In this document: positions 1-8,634 of the stretch, piece by piece
Position numbering within the stretch: position 1 is the first letter of the stretch
Layout of the letters: every line of letters begins with the position of its first letter
From: Bacillus sp. BA3
Lineage (GTDB): Bacteria; Bacillota; Bacilli; Bacillales; DSM-1321
Assembly (NCBI GenBank): GCA_002835675.1
Contig: PIZR01000010.1
Location: 1-64,000 of the forward strand
Direction of reading: 5' to 3'
DNA length: 64,000 nt
Notes under the pieces: generated by a model
Seen by the model: the letters and a program-made list of their open reading frames with translations, nothing else
The model's database searches: none
Told to the model about the DNA's origin: nothing
Position numbers and translations under genes: made by a program

Positions 1-269
<269 letters not shown>

Positions 270-388
270 ACGCTTTTTAAAAAATGAAATACCTTCTTAT
301 TATTATCTAGTTTTGAAGGAATGAAAATTTCTTCTTGCATTTTGATTTCATACATGGTATGATAATAAATGTGCTAAAAGATTAAATG

Positions 389-504
389 TTTGGTGGCGAT
401 AGCGAAGAGGTCACACCCGTTCCCATTCCGAACACGGCAGTTAAGCTCTTCAGCGCCAATGGTAGTTGGGGGTTTCCCCCTGTGAGAGTAGGACGCCGCC
501 AAGC
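389..504 (+). rRNA. 5S rRNA
   Basis: A ~116-bp 5S gene beginning TTTGGTGGCGATAGCGAAGA and containing the conserved CCGTTCCCATTCCGAACACG segment. It ends with a 3' strand (GGACGCCGCCAAGC) that pairs with the 5' strand. It lies ~120 bp after 23S and before a tRNA, completing the rRNA operon. Confidence 0.96.
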
Positions 505-570
505 TATAATCATTGTATTCTTTTTAAATAAATGGGAATACTATATTTATAAAAGTAACATTCATACCGT

Positions 571-644
<74 letters not shown>

Positions 645-648
645 TCAT

Positions 649-681
649 GAAAAAAACGAAACTTAGGTTTCGTTTTTTTGT
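649..681 (+). terminator. Rho-independent terminator of the rrn-tRNA unit
   Basis: The inverted repeat AAAAAACGAAAC / GTTTCGTTTTTT with a short loop and a run of seven T lies directly after the tRNA, so it likely ends rRNA-tRNA transcription. Confidence 0.85.
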
Positions 682-841
682 TTTATCTGAAATTCGAATA
701 ATTATGTCCCTAACTTATTTGTTTCTTCTTTTGAAACAAGGTAAACTACATATAGAATGGTTTTTGTTCCATAATATTGCGTTTATGGTTATAGACATGA
801 ACTATAGGACGTTTCCTAATAATGATAAAGGTGATTGATAT

Positions 842-1294
842 ATGCAACATGTTGAATGGATTTCTCAGAGTGAGGAAGAAACTGCGCAATTTGCGCATAG
901 ATTGGCACAAAAGCTCTCCAGTGGAGATGTTCTGGCATTAGAAGGTGACTTGGGTGCAGGGAAGACGGCATTCACAAAAGGGCTGGCTAAAGGACTAGGT
1001 GTTACCAGAATGGTGAATAGCCCTACCTTTACGATAATAAAGGAATACATGGGTCGCTTGCCTTTGTATCATATGGATGTATATCGGGTAAGTGAATCGG
1101 AAGAAGATCTAGGCTTTGATGAATATTTTGATGGTGATGGTGTGACTGTCGTTGAATGGGCCCATTTAATAAAGGATCACCTTCCAGAGGAAATCTTGAC
1201 CATTTATATCTATCGTCTGGGCGATACCAGCCGGCGTATTGTTTTGGAAGCCAAAGGCGAACGATATGTAAAGTTATGTAAGGAGATTATTTGA
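842..1294 (+). CDS. tsaE: tRNA t6A biosynthesis ATPase TsaE (YdiB)
   Basis: A 150-residue P-loop ATPase of the TsaE family. It supports the TsaB-TsaD complex that transfers threonylcarbamoyl to A37 of ANN-decoding tRNAs. Walker A GDLGAGKT is at residues 35-42, followed by the family motif SPTFTIIKEY and by VEWAH near residue 105. The length is normal for the family. The start ATG is preceded by AAAGGTGAT. The stop codon overlaps the tsaB start (TGATG), consistent with translational coupling. In B. subtilis the same order ydiB-ydiC-ydiD-ydiE is found. The thiL gene that usually precedes it is absent here. Confidence 0.95.
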   Translation: MQHVEWISQSEEETAQFAHRLAQKLSSGDVLALEGDLGAGKTAFTKGLAKGLGVTRMVNSPTFTIIKEYMGRLPLYHMDVYRVSESEEDLGFDEYFDGDGVTVVEWAHLIKDHLPEEILTIYIYRLGDTSRRIVLEAKGERYVKLCKEII

Positions 1295-1986
1295 TGAAGG
1301 TTTTAGCTATAGATACATCGAATTTTACATTAGGGATTGCACTGGTAAACGAGAATCAAGTAATTGGTGAGTATACGACGAACCTAAAGAAAAATCATTC
1401 GGTGCGGGTAATGCCGGCAATTGAGACACTGCTGAGGGATTGTGATACTAAACCGAAGGAATTGACTAAGATTGTGGTCGCTCAAGGTCCAGGCTCATAT
1501 ACAGGGGTCAGGATTGGAGTGACGATAGCGAAAAGCTTGGCCTGGACGCTTCAGATTCCCTTATCAGGTGTTTCCAGCTTAGAGGTTTTAGCAGCTAATG
1601 GACGATATTTTAACGGGGTGATCTCTCCCTTGTTCGATGCAAGAAGAGGGCAGATTTATACTGGATTATATGAAATGGAAAAGGACTCTTTAAAGACAGT
1701 CATAGAAGATTGTAATATTCTATCCTCTGAGTGGGCGAGTCAATTGAAGGAATTAAATCGTCCTGTTTTATTTGTTGGTCAAGATGTGGACATCCATCGG
1801 GATGCAATTACGGATGCATTAGGGGAATTGGCGGTATTTGCTCCGGTACAGTTATATAATTCAAGGCCAAGCGAACTGGCCTTCATTGGTCTTGATAAGA
1901 CTGAAGTGGATGTTCACCAGTTTGTACCGAATTATATCCGCATGGCTGAAGCAGAAGCAAAGTGGCTTGAACAGCAGGGGAAATAA
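1294..1986 (+). CDS. tsaB: tRNA t6A biosynthesis protein TsaB (YdiC)
   Basis: A 230-residue member of the ASKHA-fold family, the inactive partner that dimerises with TsaD in t6A synthesis. The N-terminus MKVLAIDTSN and the motif VVAQGPGSYTGVRIG (about residues 62-76) are diagnostic. I chose ATG 1294 rather than the TTG three bases earlier because AAGGAG at 1279-1284 lies at good spacing and the ATG overlaps the tsaE stop. It is the second gene of the tsaE-tsaB-rimI-tsaD operon. Confidence 0.94.
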   Translation: MKVLAIDTSNFTLGIALVNENQVIGEYTTNLKKNHSVRVMPAIETLLRDCDTKPKELTKIVVAQGPGSYTGVRIGVTIAKSLAWTLQIPLSGVSSLEVLAANGRYFNGVISPLFDARRGQIYTGLYEMEKDSLKTVIEDCNILSSEWASQLKELNRPVLFVGQDVDIHRDAITDALGELAVFAPVQLYNSRPSELAFIGLDKTEVDVHQFVPNYIRMAEAEAKWLEQQGK

Positions 1987-2008
1987 ACAAGGAAAGCGAC
2001 CGATTATT

Positions 2009-2461
2009 ATGAGTAAAACATTGACGTTCCGAAAGATGAATACGGAAGATATCGACCAAGTGCTAAACGTGGAAAAGCAGTCCTTTACTTTGCCTTGGAG
2101 CCGGGAAGCTTTTTTTAATGAATTGAATCATAATCAATATGCTGTATACATGGTGATAGAGGATGAAGGTAAAATCGCCGGTTATTGCGGTGCCTGGATC
2201 GTCATTGATGAATCGCACATTACCAATATAGCGATATTGCCAGAATACCGAGGGCAAAAGCTAGGAGAAGCTTTGCTCAGGAAGATGATTGAAATCTCCA
2301 TTTCGATGGGTGTGGTGAGGATGACGCTAGAGGTCCGTGTCAGTAATGCAGTAGCCATTTCGCTCTATGAAAAACTAGGTTTCCAAAAGGGCGGAATCCG
2401 AAAAAATTATTATACAGACAATCAAGAAGATGCTTATGTTATGTGGGTGAATTTTTCATGA
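2009..2461 (+). CDS. rimI: Ribosomal protein S18-alanine N-acetyltransferase RimI
   Basis: A 150-residue GNAT acetyltransferase. The acetyl-CoA loop motif ILPEYRGQKLGEALL (about residues 75-89) and the C-terminal segment LYEKLGFQKGGIRKNYY are typical of RimI. The open frame extends upstream to 1838, but that part lies inside tsaB. The conserved protein begins at ATG 2009 with AAGGAA upstream at longer than usual spacing. Its stop overlaps the tsaD start (ATGA). RimI next to tsaB and tsaD is standard in Firmicutes. Confidence 0.93.
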   Translation: MSKTLTFRKMNTEDIDQVLNVEKQSFTLPWSREAFFNELNHNQYAVYMVIEDEGKIAGYCGAWIVIDESHITNIAILPEYRGQKLGEALLRKMIEISISMGVVRMTLEVRVSNAVAISLYEKLGFQKGGIRKNYYTDNQEDAYVMWVNFS

Positions 2462-3471
2462 AACAAGATCAATTTATATTAGGTATTGAAACGAGCTGCG
2501 ATGAAACTGCGGCAGCTGTCATAAAAAATGGTACGGAGATACTGAGTAATGTCGTGGCTTCACAAATTGAAAGCCATAAACGTTTTGGCGGTGTCGTCCC
2601 TGAAATAGCTTCCCGTCATCATGTAGAACAAATTACGATTGTTCTTGAAGAAGCACTGCTGCAAGCCGGTGTGACATATGAAGACTTGGATGCCATTGCC
2701 GTTACAGAAGGCCCTGGCCTTGTTGGGGCACTATTAATAGGCGTGAATGCGGCGAAGGCTGTAGCTTTCGCACATGGAATACCAATTGTCGGTACGCATC
2801 ATATCGCTGGTCATATCTATGCAAATCGGCTTATTCAGGAGATCGAATATCCTGCGCTTTCTTTAGTCGTTTCGGGAGGTCATACAGAATTGGTGCTTTT
2901 AGAAGAGCCAGGTTCTTTCAAGGTGATAGGGGAGACGCGGGATGATGCAGCAGGAGAGGCGTATGATAAAGTGGCTCGAACATTGGGGCTCCCTTATCCT
3001 GGCGGTCCTCATATCGATAGGCTTGCGCAAGAAGGCTCACCAACTTTAAAACTGCCTAGGGCATGGTTGGATGGCAGCTATGATTTTTCCTTCAGCGGGT
3101 TGAAATCGGCGGTGATCAACACTTTGCATAATGCAGAACAGCGCGGGGAAAAAATCGAACCTAAAGATTTAGCGGCAAGTTTCCAAGCAAGTGTGATAGA
3201 AGTGCTTGTAATGAAAGCTGTAAAAGCTGCAAAGGAATATAGTGTGAAGCAGGTATTGCTTGCTGGAGGAGTTGCGGCAAATAAAGGCCTTAGGGAAGCA
3301 TTAACGGAAGCTTTTAAGGATTTACCTATGGATATATCCATTCCGCCCCTCTATCTTTGTACAGACAATGCCGCCATGATCGGTGCTGCTGGCAGTGTCA
3401 TGTTTGAAAAAGGAAAACGATCTGGTTTGGATTTGAACGGAAATCCTGGATTGGATATAGAAGCATTTTAA
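2458..3471 (+). CDS. tsaD: tRNA N6-adenosine threonylcarbamoyltransferase TsaD (Gcp)
   Basis: A 337-residue catalytic subunit of t6A synthesis. The metal-binding motif HHIAGH is at residues 114-119. The N-terminal phosphate loop is ILGIETSCDETAAA and SFSGLKSA lies mid-protein. The frame is open from GTG 2443, but ATG 2458, overlapping the rimI stop as ATGA, gives the family's usual N-terminus. It is the last gene of the operon and is followed by a terminator and then by a DnaA-box cluster. Confidence 0.97.
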   Translation: MKQDQFILGIETSCDETAAAVIKNGTEILSNVVASQIESHKRFGGVVPEIASRHHVEQITIVLEEALLQAGVTYEDLDAIAVTEGPGLVGALLIGVNAAKAVAFAHGIPIVGTHHIAGHIYANRLIQEIEYPALSLVVSGGHTELVLLEEPGSFKVIGETRDDAAGEAYDKVARTLGLPYPGGPHIDRLAQEGSPTLKLPRAWLDGSYDFSFSGLKSAVINTLHNAEQRGEKIEPKDLAASFQASVIEVLVMKAVKAAKEYSVKQVLLAGGVAANKGLREALTEAFKDLPMDISIPPLYLCTDNAAMIGAAGSVMFEKGKRSGLDLNGNPGLDIEAF

Positions 3472-3480
3472 TTGACGAGA

Positions 3481-3516
3481 AGACAGGATCCCACACTTCG
3501 GCATCCTGTCTTTTTA
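3481..3516 (+). terminator. Terminator of the tsaE-tsaD operon
   Basis: The inverted repeat GACAGGAT / ATCCTGTC is followed by TTTTT, ten bases after the tsaD stop. Confidence 0.85.
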
Positions 3517-3543
3517 TCGTGTTAATAAAATAATAGAATATTC

Positions 3544-3690
3544 TGTGGATAAAGTTTTTTTGATCATCCTACTGCATGTGTATAAAGTGGTGTTTTTGTG
3601 GATAAGTGGATATGTTTCTGTGGATAATGTGTATAACCCAAATTATTGGCTAATAAACGGTAAGTGAATTGTTAACAAGTTTGTGGATAA
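3544..3690 (+). other. DnaA-box cluster in the tsaD-ydiF intergenic region
   Basis: Four perfect DnaA boxes (TGTGGATAA, the complement of TTATCCACA) occur at 3544-3552, 3597-3605, 3619-3627 and 3682-3690. Two one-mismatch boxes (TGTGTATAA) occur at 3577-3585 and 3628-3636. All have the same orientation in 147 AT-rich bases. The neighbouring genes converge, so no promoter is expected here. From memory, DnaA binds stably to a handful of intergenic clusters in B. subtilis that include one beside gcp (tsaD), where they titrate DnaA and limit initiation. This cluster would be the counterpart. Confidence 0.85.
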
Positions 3691-3707
3691 CTTTTTAATT
3701 TGAAGTG

Positions 3708-3737
3708 AAAAAGACCGAGTCGATTGACCCGGTCATT
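3708..3737 (-). terminator. Terminator of ydiF
   Basis: On the minus strand, GACCGGGTC...GACTCGGTC is followed by TTTTT just after the ydiF stop codon. Confidence 0.75.
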
Positions 3738-3739
3738 TG

Positions 3740-5659
3740 TCATTCTTCCAGTTCAGCCCATTCTTCGAGCAGCTGGTCCAATTTTTCCTGTGCATTATCA
3801 AGCTTTGTTTGGACTTCCATCACTTTTTCGTGGTCCTGAAAAACATTTGGATCGCAAAGGAGGTCATTATATTCGCTTATTTCGGTTTCAAGACGCTCCA
3901 TGGCTGCCTCGATTTCCTCAATGCGCCGTTTTCGCTGGCGTTCTGCTTTTTTTGCTTCTTTATCAATTTTGTAATTTGTTTTTTCTACAGCTGCATCTAA
4001 AGTTTTAGCCTGATCCTGCTGTTCAAGTGCTTTGATTTCCGCTTGCTCCTGTTTCTTCTCTAAATAGTAATCATAATCACCGAGGAATTCTTCGTTGCCG
4101 TCTTTGGAGAGCTCTATCACTTTCGTTGCTATCCGATTTATGAAATAACGGTCATGTGAGACGAAAAGAATAGTTCCCGGATAATCGATCAAAGCGTTTT
4201 CAAGCACCAATTTACTATCGAGGTCCAAATGGTTCGTTGGTTCATCAAGAATTAAAAAATTACCTTTTTGCATCATCATTTTGGCAAGAGCAAGCCGAGC
4301 CTTTTCGCCCCCGCTTAGTGTGGAAACGGTTTTCAAAACATCGTCCCCGCTAAAAAGGAAATTACCGAGTACGGTGCGGATGTCCTTTTCCGGTTTAAGG
4401 GGATAGTCGTCCCATAATTCATTGAGTACGCGTTTATTGGAAACAAGGTTAGCCTGTTCTTGATCGTAGTAGCTGACTTCTACGTTCGTTCCAAAACGGA
4501 ATTCCCCAGAAAGTGCAGGCAGCTTAGAAATGATCGTTTTCAATAAAGTTGATTTTCCAACTCCATTTGGGCCAACAAGAGCTATGCTCTCTCCCTTTGT
4601 CATCCGGGAATTTATATTCCTTGATACCGTTTCCCCTTCGTATCCGATAGCCAAGTCCTGGAGGTGGAGTACTTCATTTCCGCTTTGCCTTTCAATCTGG
4701 AAAGAAAAATTCGCGGATTTTTCATCCCCTTGCGGCTTGTCCAAAACATCCATCTTTTCGAGCTGCTTGCGTCTGCTTTGTGCTCTTTTCGTGGTCGAAG
4801 CCCTTGTGATATTACGTTGGACAAAGTCGCGAAGCTTTTCGATTTCCCCTTGCTGCTTCTCGAACAGTTTCATGTCCCGCTCATAATCTTCCGCTTTTCC
4901 CTCTAGGTAAGAACTATAATTACCATAGTATTTTTTCATGTTATTCCGGGAAATCTCATATACCAGGTTCACTACTTTATCTAAAAAATAGCGGTCATGG
5001 GAAACAATGAGCACAGCTCCCTGGTACCCTTGTAAATATTGTTCAAGCCAAGATAGGGTTTCAATATCCAAATGGTTCGTCGGCTCATCCAGAATCAATA
5101 TATCCGGTTTCCTTAAAAGCAGCTTTCCTAATGCAAGCCTTGTTTTTTGCCCGCCGCTTAATGTGGAAATTGGGGTAGAATAGTCAAAGTCAGCAAACTG
5201 AAGCCCATGCAATACGGAACGGATATCCGCTTCATATTGATAACCGCCCTTCTCTTTGAATGCCACCATCAAAGTGTCGTATTCATTCAGCACTTTTTGG
5301 TAAACCGTTTCGTTTTCAAAGATGTCAGGTCTGGCCATATCAGCTTCAAGGCGACGCAGTTCCTTTTCCTGCTCTATAAGGTCCGTGAATACCGTCAGCA
5401 TCTCATCCCAAATGGTCAGTTCGGATTCCAATCCCGTATCCTGGGCCATATAGCCGATTGTGACGCCTTTTGGTTTGATAATTTCACCGCCATCATGGGA
5501 AATCTTCCCGGCTATGATTTTTAGCAGAGTCGATTTTCCGGCGCCATTACGGCCGACAAGTGCAATTCGATCTTTATTTTGAACTTCGAGCTTCATATTT
5601 GATAAAATAAGTTCAGCTCCATAATATTTCGATAGTTGATTGATTTGTAATAAAATCAT
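3740..5659 (-). CDS. ydiF: ABC-F family ATPase, YdiF type
   Basis: A 639-residue protein with two ABC ATPase domains and no membrane segments, which is the ABC-F layout. These proteins act on ribosomes. Domain 1 has Walker A GRNGAGKST, signature LSGGQKTRLALGK and Walker B ILILDEPTNHLD. Domain 2 has GPNGVGKST, LSGGEKARLALAK and FLILDEPTNHLD. A charged linker (about 240-320) separates them, and a coiled-coil tail rich in Glu, Lys and Arg occupies about 545-639. ATG 5659 is preferred to GTG 5668 because AGGTGA lies six bases upstream. The gene is in the ydiF position of the Bacillus block. The specific role is unproven. Confidence 0.92.
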   Translation of the reverse strand: MILLQINQLSKYYGAELILSNMKLEVQNKDRIALVGRNGAGKSTLLKIIAGKISHDGGEIIKPKGVTIGYMAQDTGLESELTIWDEMLTVFTDLIEQEKELRRLEADMARPDIFENETVYQKVLNEYDTLMVAFKEKGGYQYEADIRSVLHGLQFADFDYSTPISTLSGGQKTRLALGKLLLRKPDILILDEPTNHLDIETLSWLEQYLQGYQGAVLIVSHDRYFLDKVVNLVYEISRNNMKKYYGNYSSYLEGKAEDYERDMKLFEKQQGEIEKLRDFVQRNITRASTTKRAQSRRKQLEKMDVLDKPQGDEKSANFSFQIERQSGNEVLHLQDLAIGYEGETVSRNINSRMTKGESIALVGPNGVGKSTLLKTIISKLPALSGEFRFGTNVEVSYYDQEQANLVSNKRVLNELWDDYPLKPEKDIRTVLGNFLFSGDDVLKTVSTLSGGEKARLALAKMMMQKGNFLILDEPTNHLDLDSKLVLENALIDYPGTILFVSHDRYFINRIATKVIELSKDGNEEFLGDYDYYLEKKQEQAEIKALEQQDQAKTLDAAVEKTNYKIDKEAKKAERQRKRRIEEIEAAMERLETEISEYNDLLCDPNVFQDHEKVMEVQTKLDNAQEKLDQLLEEWAELEE

Positions 5660-5792
5660 AGATTTCACCTCAATTGATTATAGATAGTGTAACGTATTTT
5701 AGTTATTATCGGCAACAGCTTGGTTCCATGGTAAAACAAAAGCTGTTACATAAAGTGGAATAATAGTGTATGATTTAGGAGGGGTTACTTAA

Positions 5793-6305
5793 ATGGGAGA
5801 CTTAACGCATTTTAATGAACAGGGCAGGGCCAAAATGGTCGATGTGAGTGCTAAGCCTGAAACAACCCGGACGGCAGTAGCTCAATCGAGCATTTTATTG
5901 AATGATGAAATATATGAATTGGTCACGAACCAGAAAATGAAAAAAGGTGATGTACTGGCTGTTGCACAGGTTGCAGGAATAATGGCCAGCAAAAATACAT
6001 CCAATATCATTCCGATGTGCCATCCCATTGCTCTGCAAGGGGTCAATATAGCCTTTGAGTGGGAAAAAGAGGAACAAGGATACAGACTTAGGATTGAAAC
6101 GGAAGCTAAGACAAAAGGGAGTACAGGTGTGGAAATGGAAGCGTTAACAGCTGCATCCGTGACTGCTTTGACTGTTTATGACATGTGTAAGGCCATTGAC
6201 AAGGGAATGGTGATCGGGCCTACATTCTTAGTGGAGAAAACAGGCGGAGTTTCCAGTAACGATTATAAAAGACAAGTAAAACAAACAGATAGAGAATTAA
6301 GTTGA
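5793..6305 (+). CDS. moaC: Cyclic pyranopterin monophosphate synthase MoaC
   Basis: A 170-residue MoaC protein, which converts the MoaA product to cyclic pyranopterin monophosphate in molybdenum cofactor synthesis. The conserved segments are MVDVSAK (residues 15-21), IIPMCHPI near residue 74, and KGSTGVEMEALTAAS near 110. An AGGAGGGG ribosome binding site precedes ATG. It sits between ydiF and rex as in B. subtilis (ydiG). No other moa gene is in the window. Confidence 0.96.
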   Translation: MGDLTHFNEQGRAKMVDVSAKPETTRTAVAQSSILLNDEIYELVTNQKMKKGDVLAVAQVAGIMASKNTSNIIPMCHPIALQGVNIAFEWEKEEQGYRLRIETEAKTKGSTGVEMEALTAASVTALTVYDMCKAIDKGMVIGPTFLVEKTGGVSSNDYKRQVKQTDRELS

Positions 6306-6333
6306 AAAGCATGTGTGAAGGCGGGGAAGAACA

Positions 6334-6993
6334 ATGAACCATGACCCAAAGATACCGCAGGCAACAGCCAAAAGGTTACCATTGTATTATCGATTTTTAA
6401 AGAACTTACATTCCTCAGGCAAACAAAGAGTTTCCTCGGCAGAGCTAAGCGAAGCTGTAAAAGTGGATTCTGCCACCATACGCCGTGATTTTTCCTACTT
6501 TGGCGCGCTTGGGAAAAAAGGCTACGGCTACAATGTCAATTATTTATTATCCTTCTTTAGAAAAACACTAGATCAAGATGAATTGACCAAAGTCGCTTTA
6601 ATAGGGGTAGGAAATTTAGGAACCGCTTTTTTAAATTACAATTTCATGAAAAATAATAATACAAAAATTGAAATGGCTTTCGAAGTTTCTGAAGAAAAAG
6701 TCGGCAAGCGGATAGCTGATGTGCCCATCTATCATATGGATCAAATCGATACGTTATTGCAGGAAAATAATATCACTGCAGCTATATTGACCGTGCCTGC
6801 ACAGGTAGCCCAGACGATAACCGATCGTCTAGTCAAAGCTGATATAAAAGGAATATTGAATTTTACACCTGCAAGGCTGACCGTGCCTCCATCCATAAGG
6901 GTTCACCATATTGACCTGGCCGTGGAGCTTCAGTCGCTCATCTACTTCCTGAAACATTATCCTGTAGTGGAAGAAGCCGCCTTGGAGGAATGA
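6334..6993 (+). CDS. rex: Redox-sensing transcriptional repressor Rex
   Basis: A 219-residue Rex protein. The N-terminal winged helix (about residues 8-75) contains VDSATIRRDFSYFG. The Rossmann NADH-binding domain begins near residue 85 with ALIGVGNLGTAFLNY, and a C-terminal swapped helix follows (LIYFLKHY). Rex senses NADH/NAD+ and represses fermentation and respiration genes. In B. subtilis, tatAy-tatCy follow rex; here a terminator comes next and those genes are absent. Confidence 0.96.
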   Translation: MNHDPKIPQATAKRLPLYYRFLKNLHSSGKQRVSSAELSEAVKVDSATIRRDFSYFGALGKKGYGYNVNYLLSFFRKTLDQDELTKVALIGVGNLGTAFLNYNFMKNNNTKIEMAFEVSEEKVGKRIADVPIYHMDQIDTLLQENNITAAILTVPAQVAQTITDRLVKADIKGILNFTPARLTVPPSIRVHHIDLAVELQSLIYFLKHYPVVEEAALEE

Positions 6994-7025
6994 AAAAAAC
7001 GCTGCATCTTTGCAGCGTTTTTTTA
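6993..7025 (+). terminator. Terminator after rex
   Basis: The stem AACGCTGCA / TTGCAGCGTT with a T run immediately follows the rex stop. Because the next gene is convergent, it may serve both strands. Confidence 0.85.
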
Positions 7026-7235
7026 TTTTTTCTTATTTTTTTGTGCGGCTTTAATCTTAAAGTGCAGCATGATCATGCGTAAGCCCGATCCAAAGTCAAG
7101 AGTCGCAATGAGGACAAGTATGTAGGCGAAGAGTCCCCATCCAGAAGAATTGACGGTTTGAATCGCGATAGCGGTAAAAAGAGCTCCTAAGCCTGCATAG
7201 ATGATGCCCATGAATAAGGGTGATTGACGTTTCAT
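7023..7235 (-). CDS. ydiK: Small two-helix membrane protein YdiK
   Basis: A 70-residue protein with two hydrophobic segments (about residues 8-27 and 32-52) and a basic C-terminus ending KIKAAQKNKKK. It matches the position and size of B. subtilis ydiK, whose function is unknown. Its start overlaps the ydiL stop by four bases, so the two are co-translated. Confidence 0.8.
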   Translation of the reverse strand: MKRQSPLFMGIIYAGLGALFTAIAIQTVNSSGWGLFAYILVLIATLDFGSGLRMIMLHFKIKAAQKNKKK

Positions 7236-7957
7236 AATAAACCTCCGATGAAGGCCTGTGCAGTATCCATCATCTTCTCTATATCCTCCCGATATACCAC
7301 TTGAAGGATGATAACAAGCGTATTCATCGCAATATGAGCGCTCATTGATACGAGAATGCGGCCTGTTTTTGCATAAAGGAAAGCAAAAGTGAAGCCCATT
7401 GCCGTATATAAAAGAAGATGTTCAAATTCACCATGCGCCAAGCCGAAAATAACTGAGCTGATTAAAGCTGAAATAAAGAAATTAAAGCGTTTATGAAGTG
7501 ATCCGAAAATGATTTTCCGGAAAATTAATTCTTCCAATATAGGTCCAATTACTGAAGTGACGAAAATGACCATGGGGACTTTGTAAATGAGTGAAATGAG
7601 TTGCTGCGTATTTTCAGATTCAGACTCCACCCCAAGCATTTGTTCAATGCTGCCGGCAATGCTTTGCGCAAAAAGAGCCATGAACACTCCTGCAATTGCC
7701 CATAATATGGACATGGAAACGGAAGTTTGATTTCGCGTGTCCAACTTTTCCCTCATATCTTTTCTCATTAAAAAAAGAATCAAGAATAAAGCAGTGAGAA
7801 AACTGAAAACTATCCAGTATGCTGCAGATTTCACTTGGAGTTCATCAGCCGGCATTCCGGTATAAGACCCGATCAGCATGAAAATGGGTACCCCAACAAT
7901 ACTGGATAATTGCATGGCAATATAAGTGATGATGACGAACCAATATTCCTTTTTCAA
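7232..7957 (-). CDS. ydiL: CPBP-family intramembrane metalloprotease YdiL
   Basis: A 241-residue protein with about seven membrane segments and CPBP (Rce1/Abi) motifs: EELIFR near residue 142, FGLAHGEF near 172, and SMSAHIAMN near 205. These carry the Glu, His and Asn residues expected of the active site. The start is TTG at 7957 with AAAAGGAG nine bases upstream. It is in the usual ydiL position before groES. The substrate is unknown. Confidence 0.85.
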   Translation of the reverse strand: MKKEYWFVIITYIAMQLSSIVGVPIFMLIGSYTGMPADELQVKSAAYWIVFSFLTALFLILFLMRKDMREKLDTRNQTSVSMSILWAIAGVFMALFAQSIAGSIEQMLGVESESENTQQLISLIYKVPMVIFVTSVIGPILEELIFRKIIFGSLHKRFNFFISALISSVIFGLAHGEFEHLLLYTAMGFTFAFLYAKTGRILVSMSAHIAMNTLVIILQVVYREDIEKMMDTAQAFIGGLL

Positions 7958-8178
7958 AAATGAAAACTCCTTTTATAGTCACCCATCCGCTCGGAACGTT
8001 CCTGATATGGGGACAAGCTATAAACGCATACTCCAAAATGGTATCAAAAATTGAGGCAGAACACCACTTAAAGGTACCCCTAACGAAACATTTAAATAAC
8101 TTTGTTAAGGAAATCATTATGCTAAAGTAGTTTACCCGTAATTTATCAGAAATTAATAAAAAATTTTCAATAAGATAC

Positions 8179-8244
8179 TTGCAAAAAAGGCTCGGTTTAT
8201 TTAATATTATAAATGTGTTAGCACTCGATGATGAAGAGTGCTAA
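8179..8244 (+). promoter_or_regulatory. groESL SigA promoter with CIRCE operator (HrcA)
   Basis: A -35 TTGCAA (8179-8184) and a -10 TAATAT (8202-8207) are separated by 17 bases. Downstream is a perfect CIRCE element at 8218-8244, TTAGCACTC and GAGTGCTAA with a nine-base spacer. CIRCE is the HrcA repressor site, so groESL is expected to be heat-inducible. Confidence 0.95.
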
Positions 8245-8290
8245 TAATCATGTAACAAATTATCAAGAGAATATGAGGAGGTTGTTTCAC

Positions 8291-8575
8291 TTGTTAAAAC
8301 CATTAGGTGATCGCGTTATTATTGAACTAGTTCAAACTGAAGAAAAAACTGCAAGCGGTATTGTTCTTCCTGATACTGCTAAAGAAAAGCCACAAGAAGG
8401 TAAGGTAGTAGCAGTTGGTACTGGCCGTGTCCTTGAAAATGGCGAACGTGTTGCTTTAGAGGTTGCCCAAGGCGATCTAATTATCTTCTCAAAATATGCA
8501 GGTACTGAAGTTAAATACGAAAACACTGAATACTTAATTTTACGTGAAAGCGACATTCTAGCTGTTATCGGCTAA
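8291..8575 (+). CDS. groES: Co-chaperonin GroES
   Basis: A 94-residue GroES starting at TTG (LKPLGDRVIIELVQ), with GAGGAGGT at 8275-8282 eight bases upstream. The frame extends to 8228, but that overlaps the CIRCE leader. It contains the mobile loop around EEKTASGIVLPDTAKEKP and ends SDILAVIG. It caps GroEL in protein folding. Confidence 0.97.
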   Translation: MLKPLGDRVIIELVQTEEKTASGIVLPDTAKEKPQEGKVVAVGTGRVLENGERVALEVAQGDLIIFSKYAGTEVKYENTEYLILRESDILAVIG

Positions 8576-8634
8576 TTATACATCATACTTAACTGAACGA
8601 AAATTTTCTTAAAATTTTAGGGAGGTACTTATAA

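Noticed and set aside
3544..3690. Possible chromosomal origin (oriC)
   Set aside because: The DnaA boxes are perfect, but dnaA, dnaN and an unwinding region are absent and the setting is a convergent gene pair.
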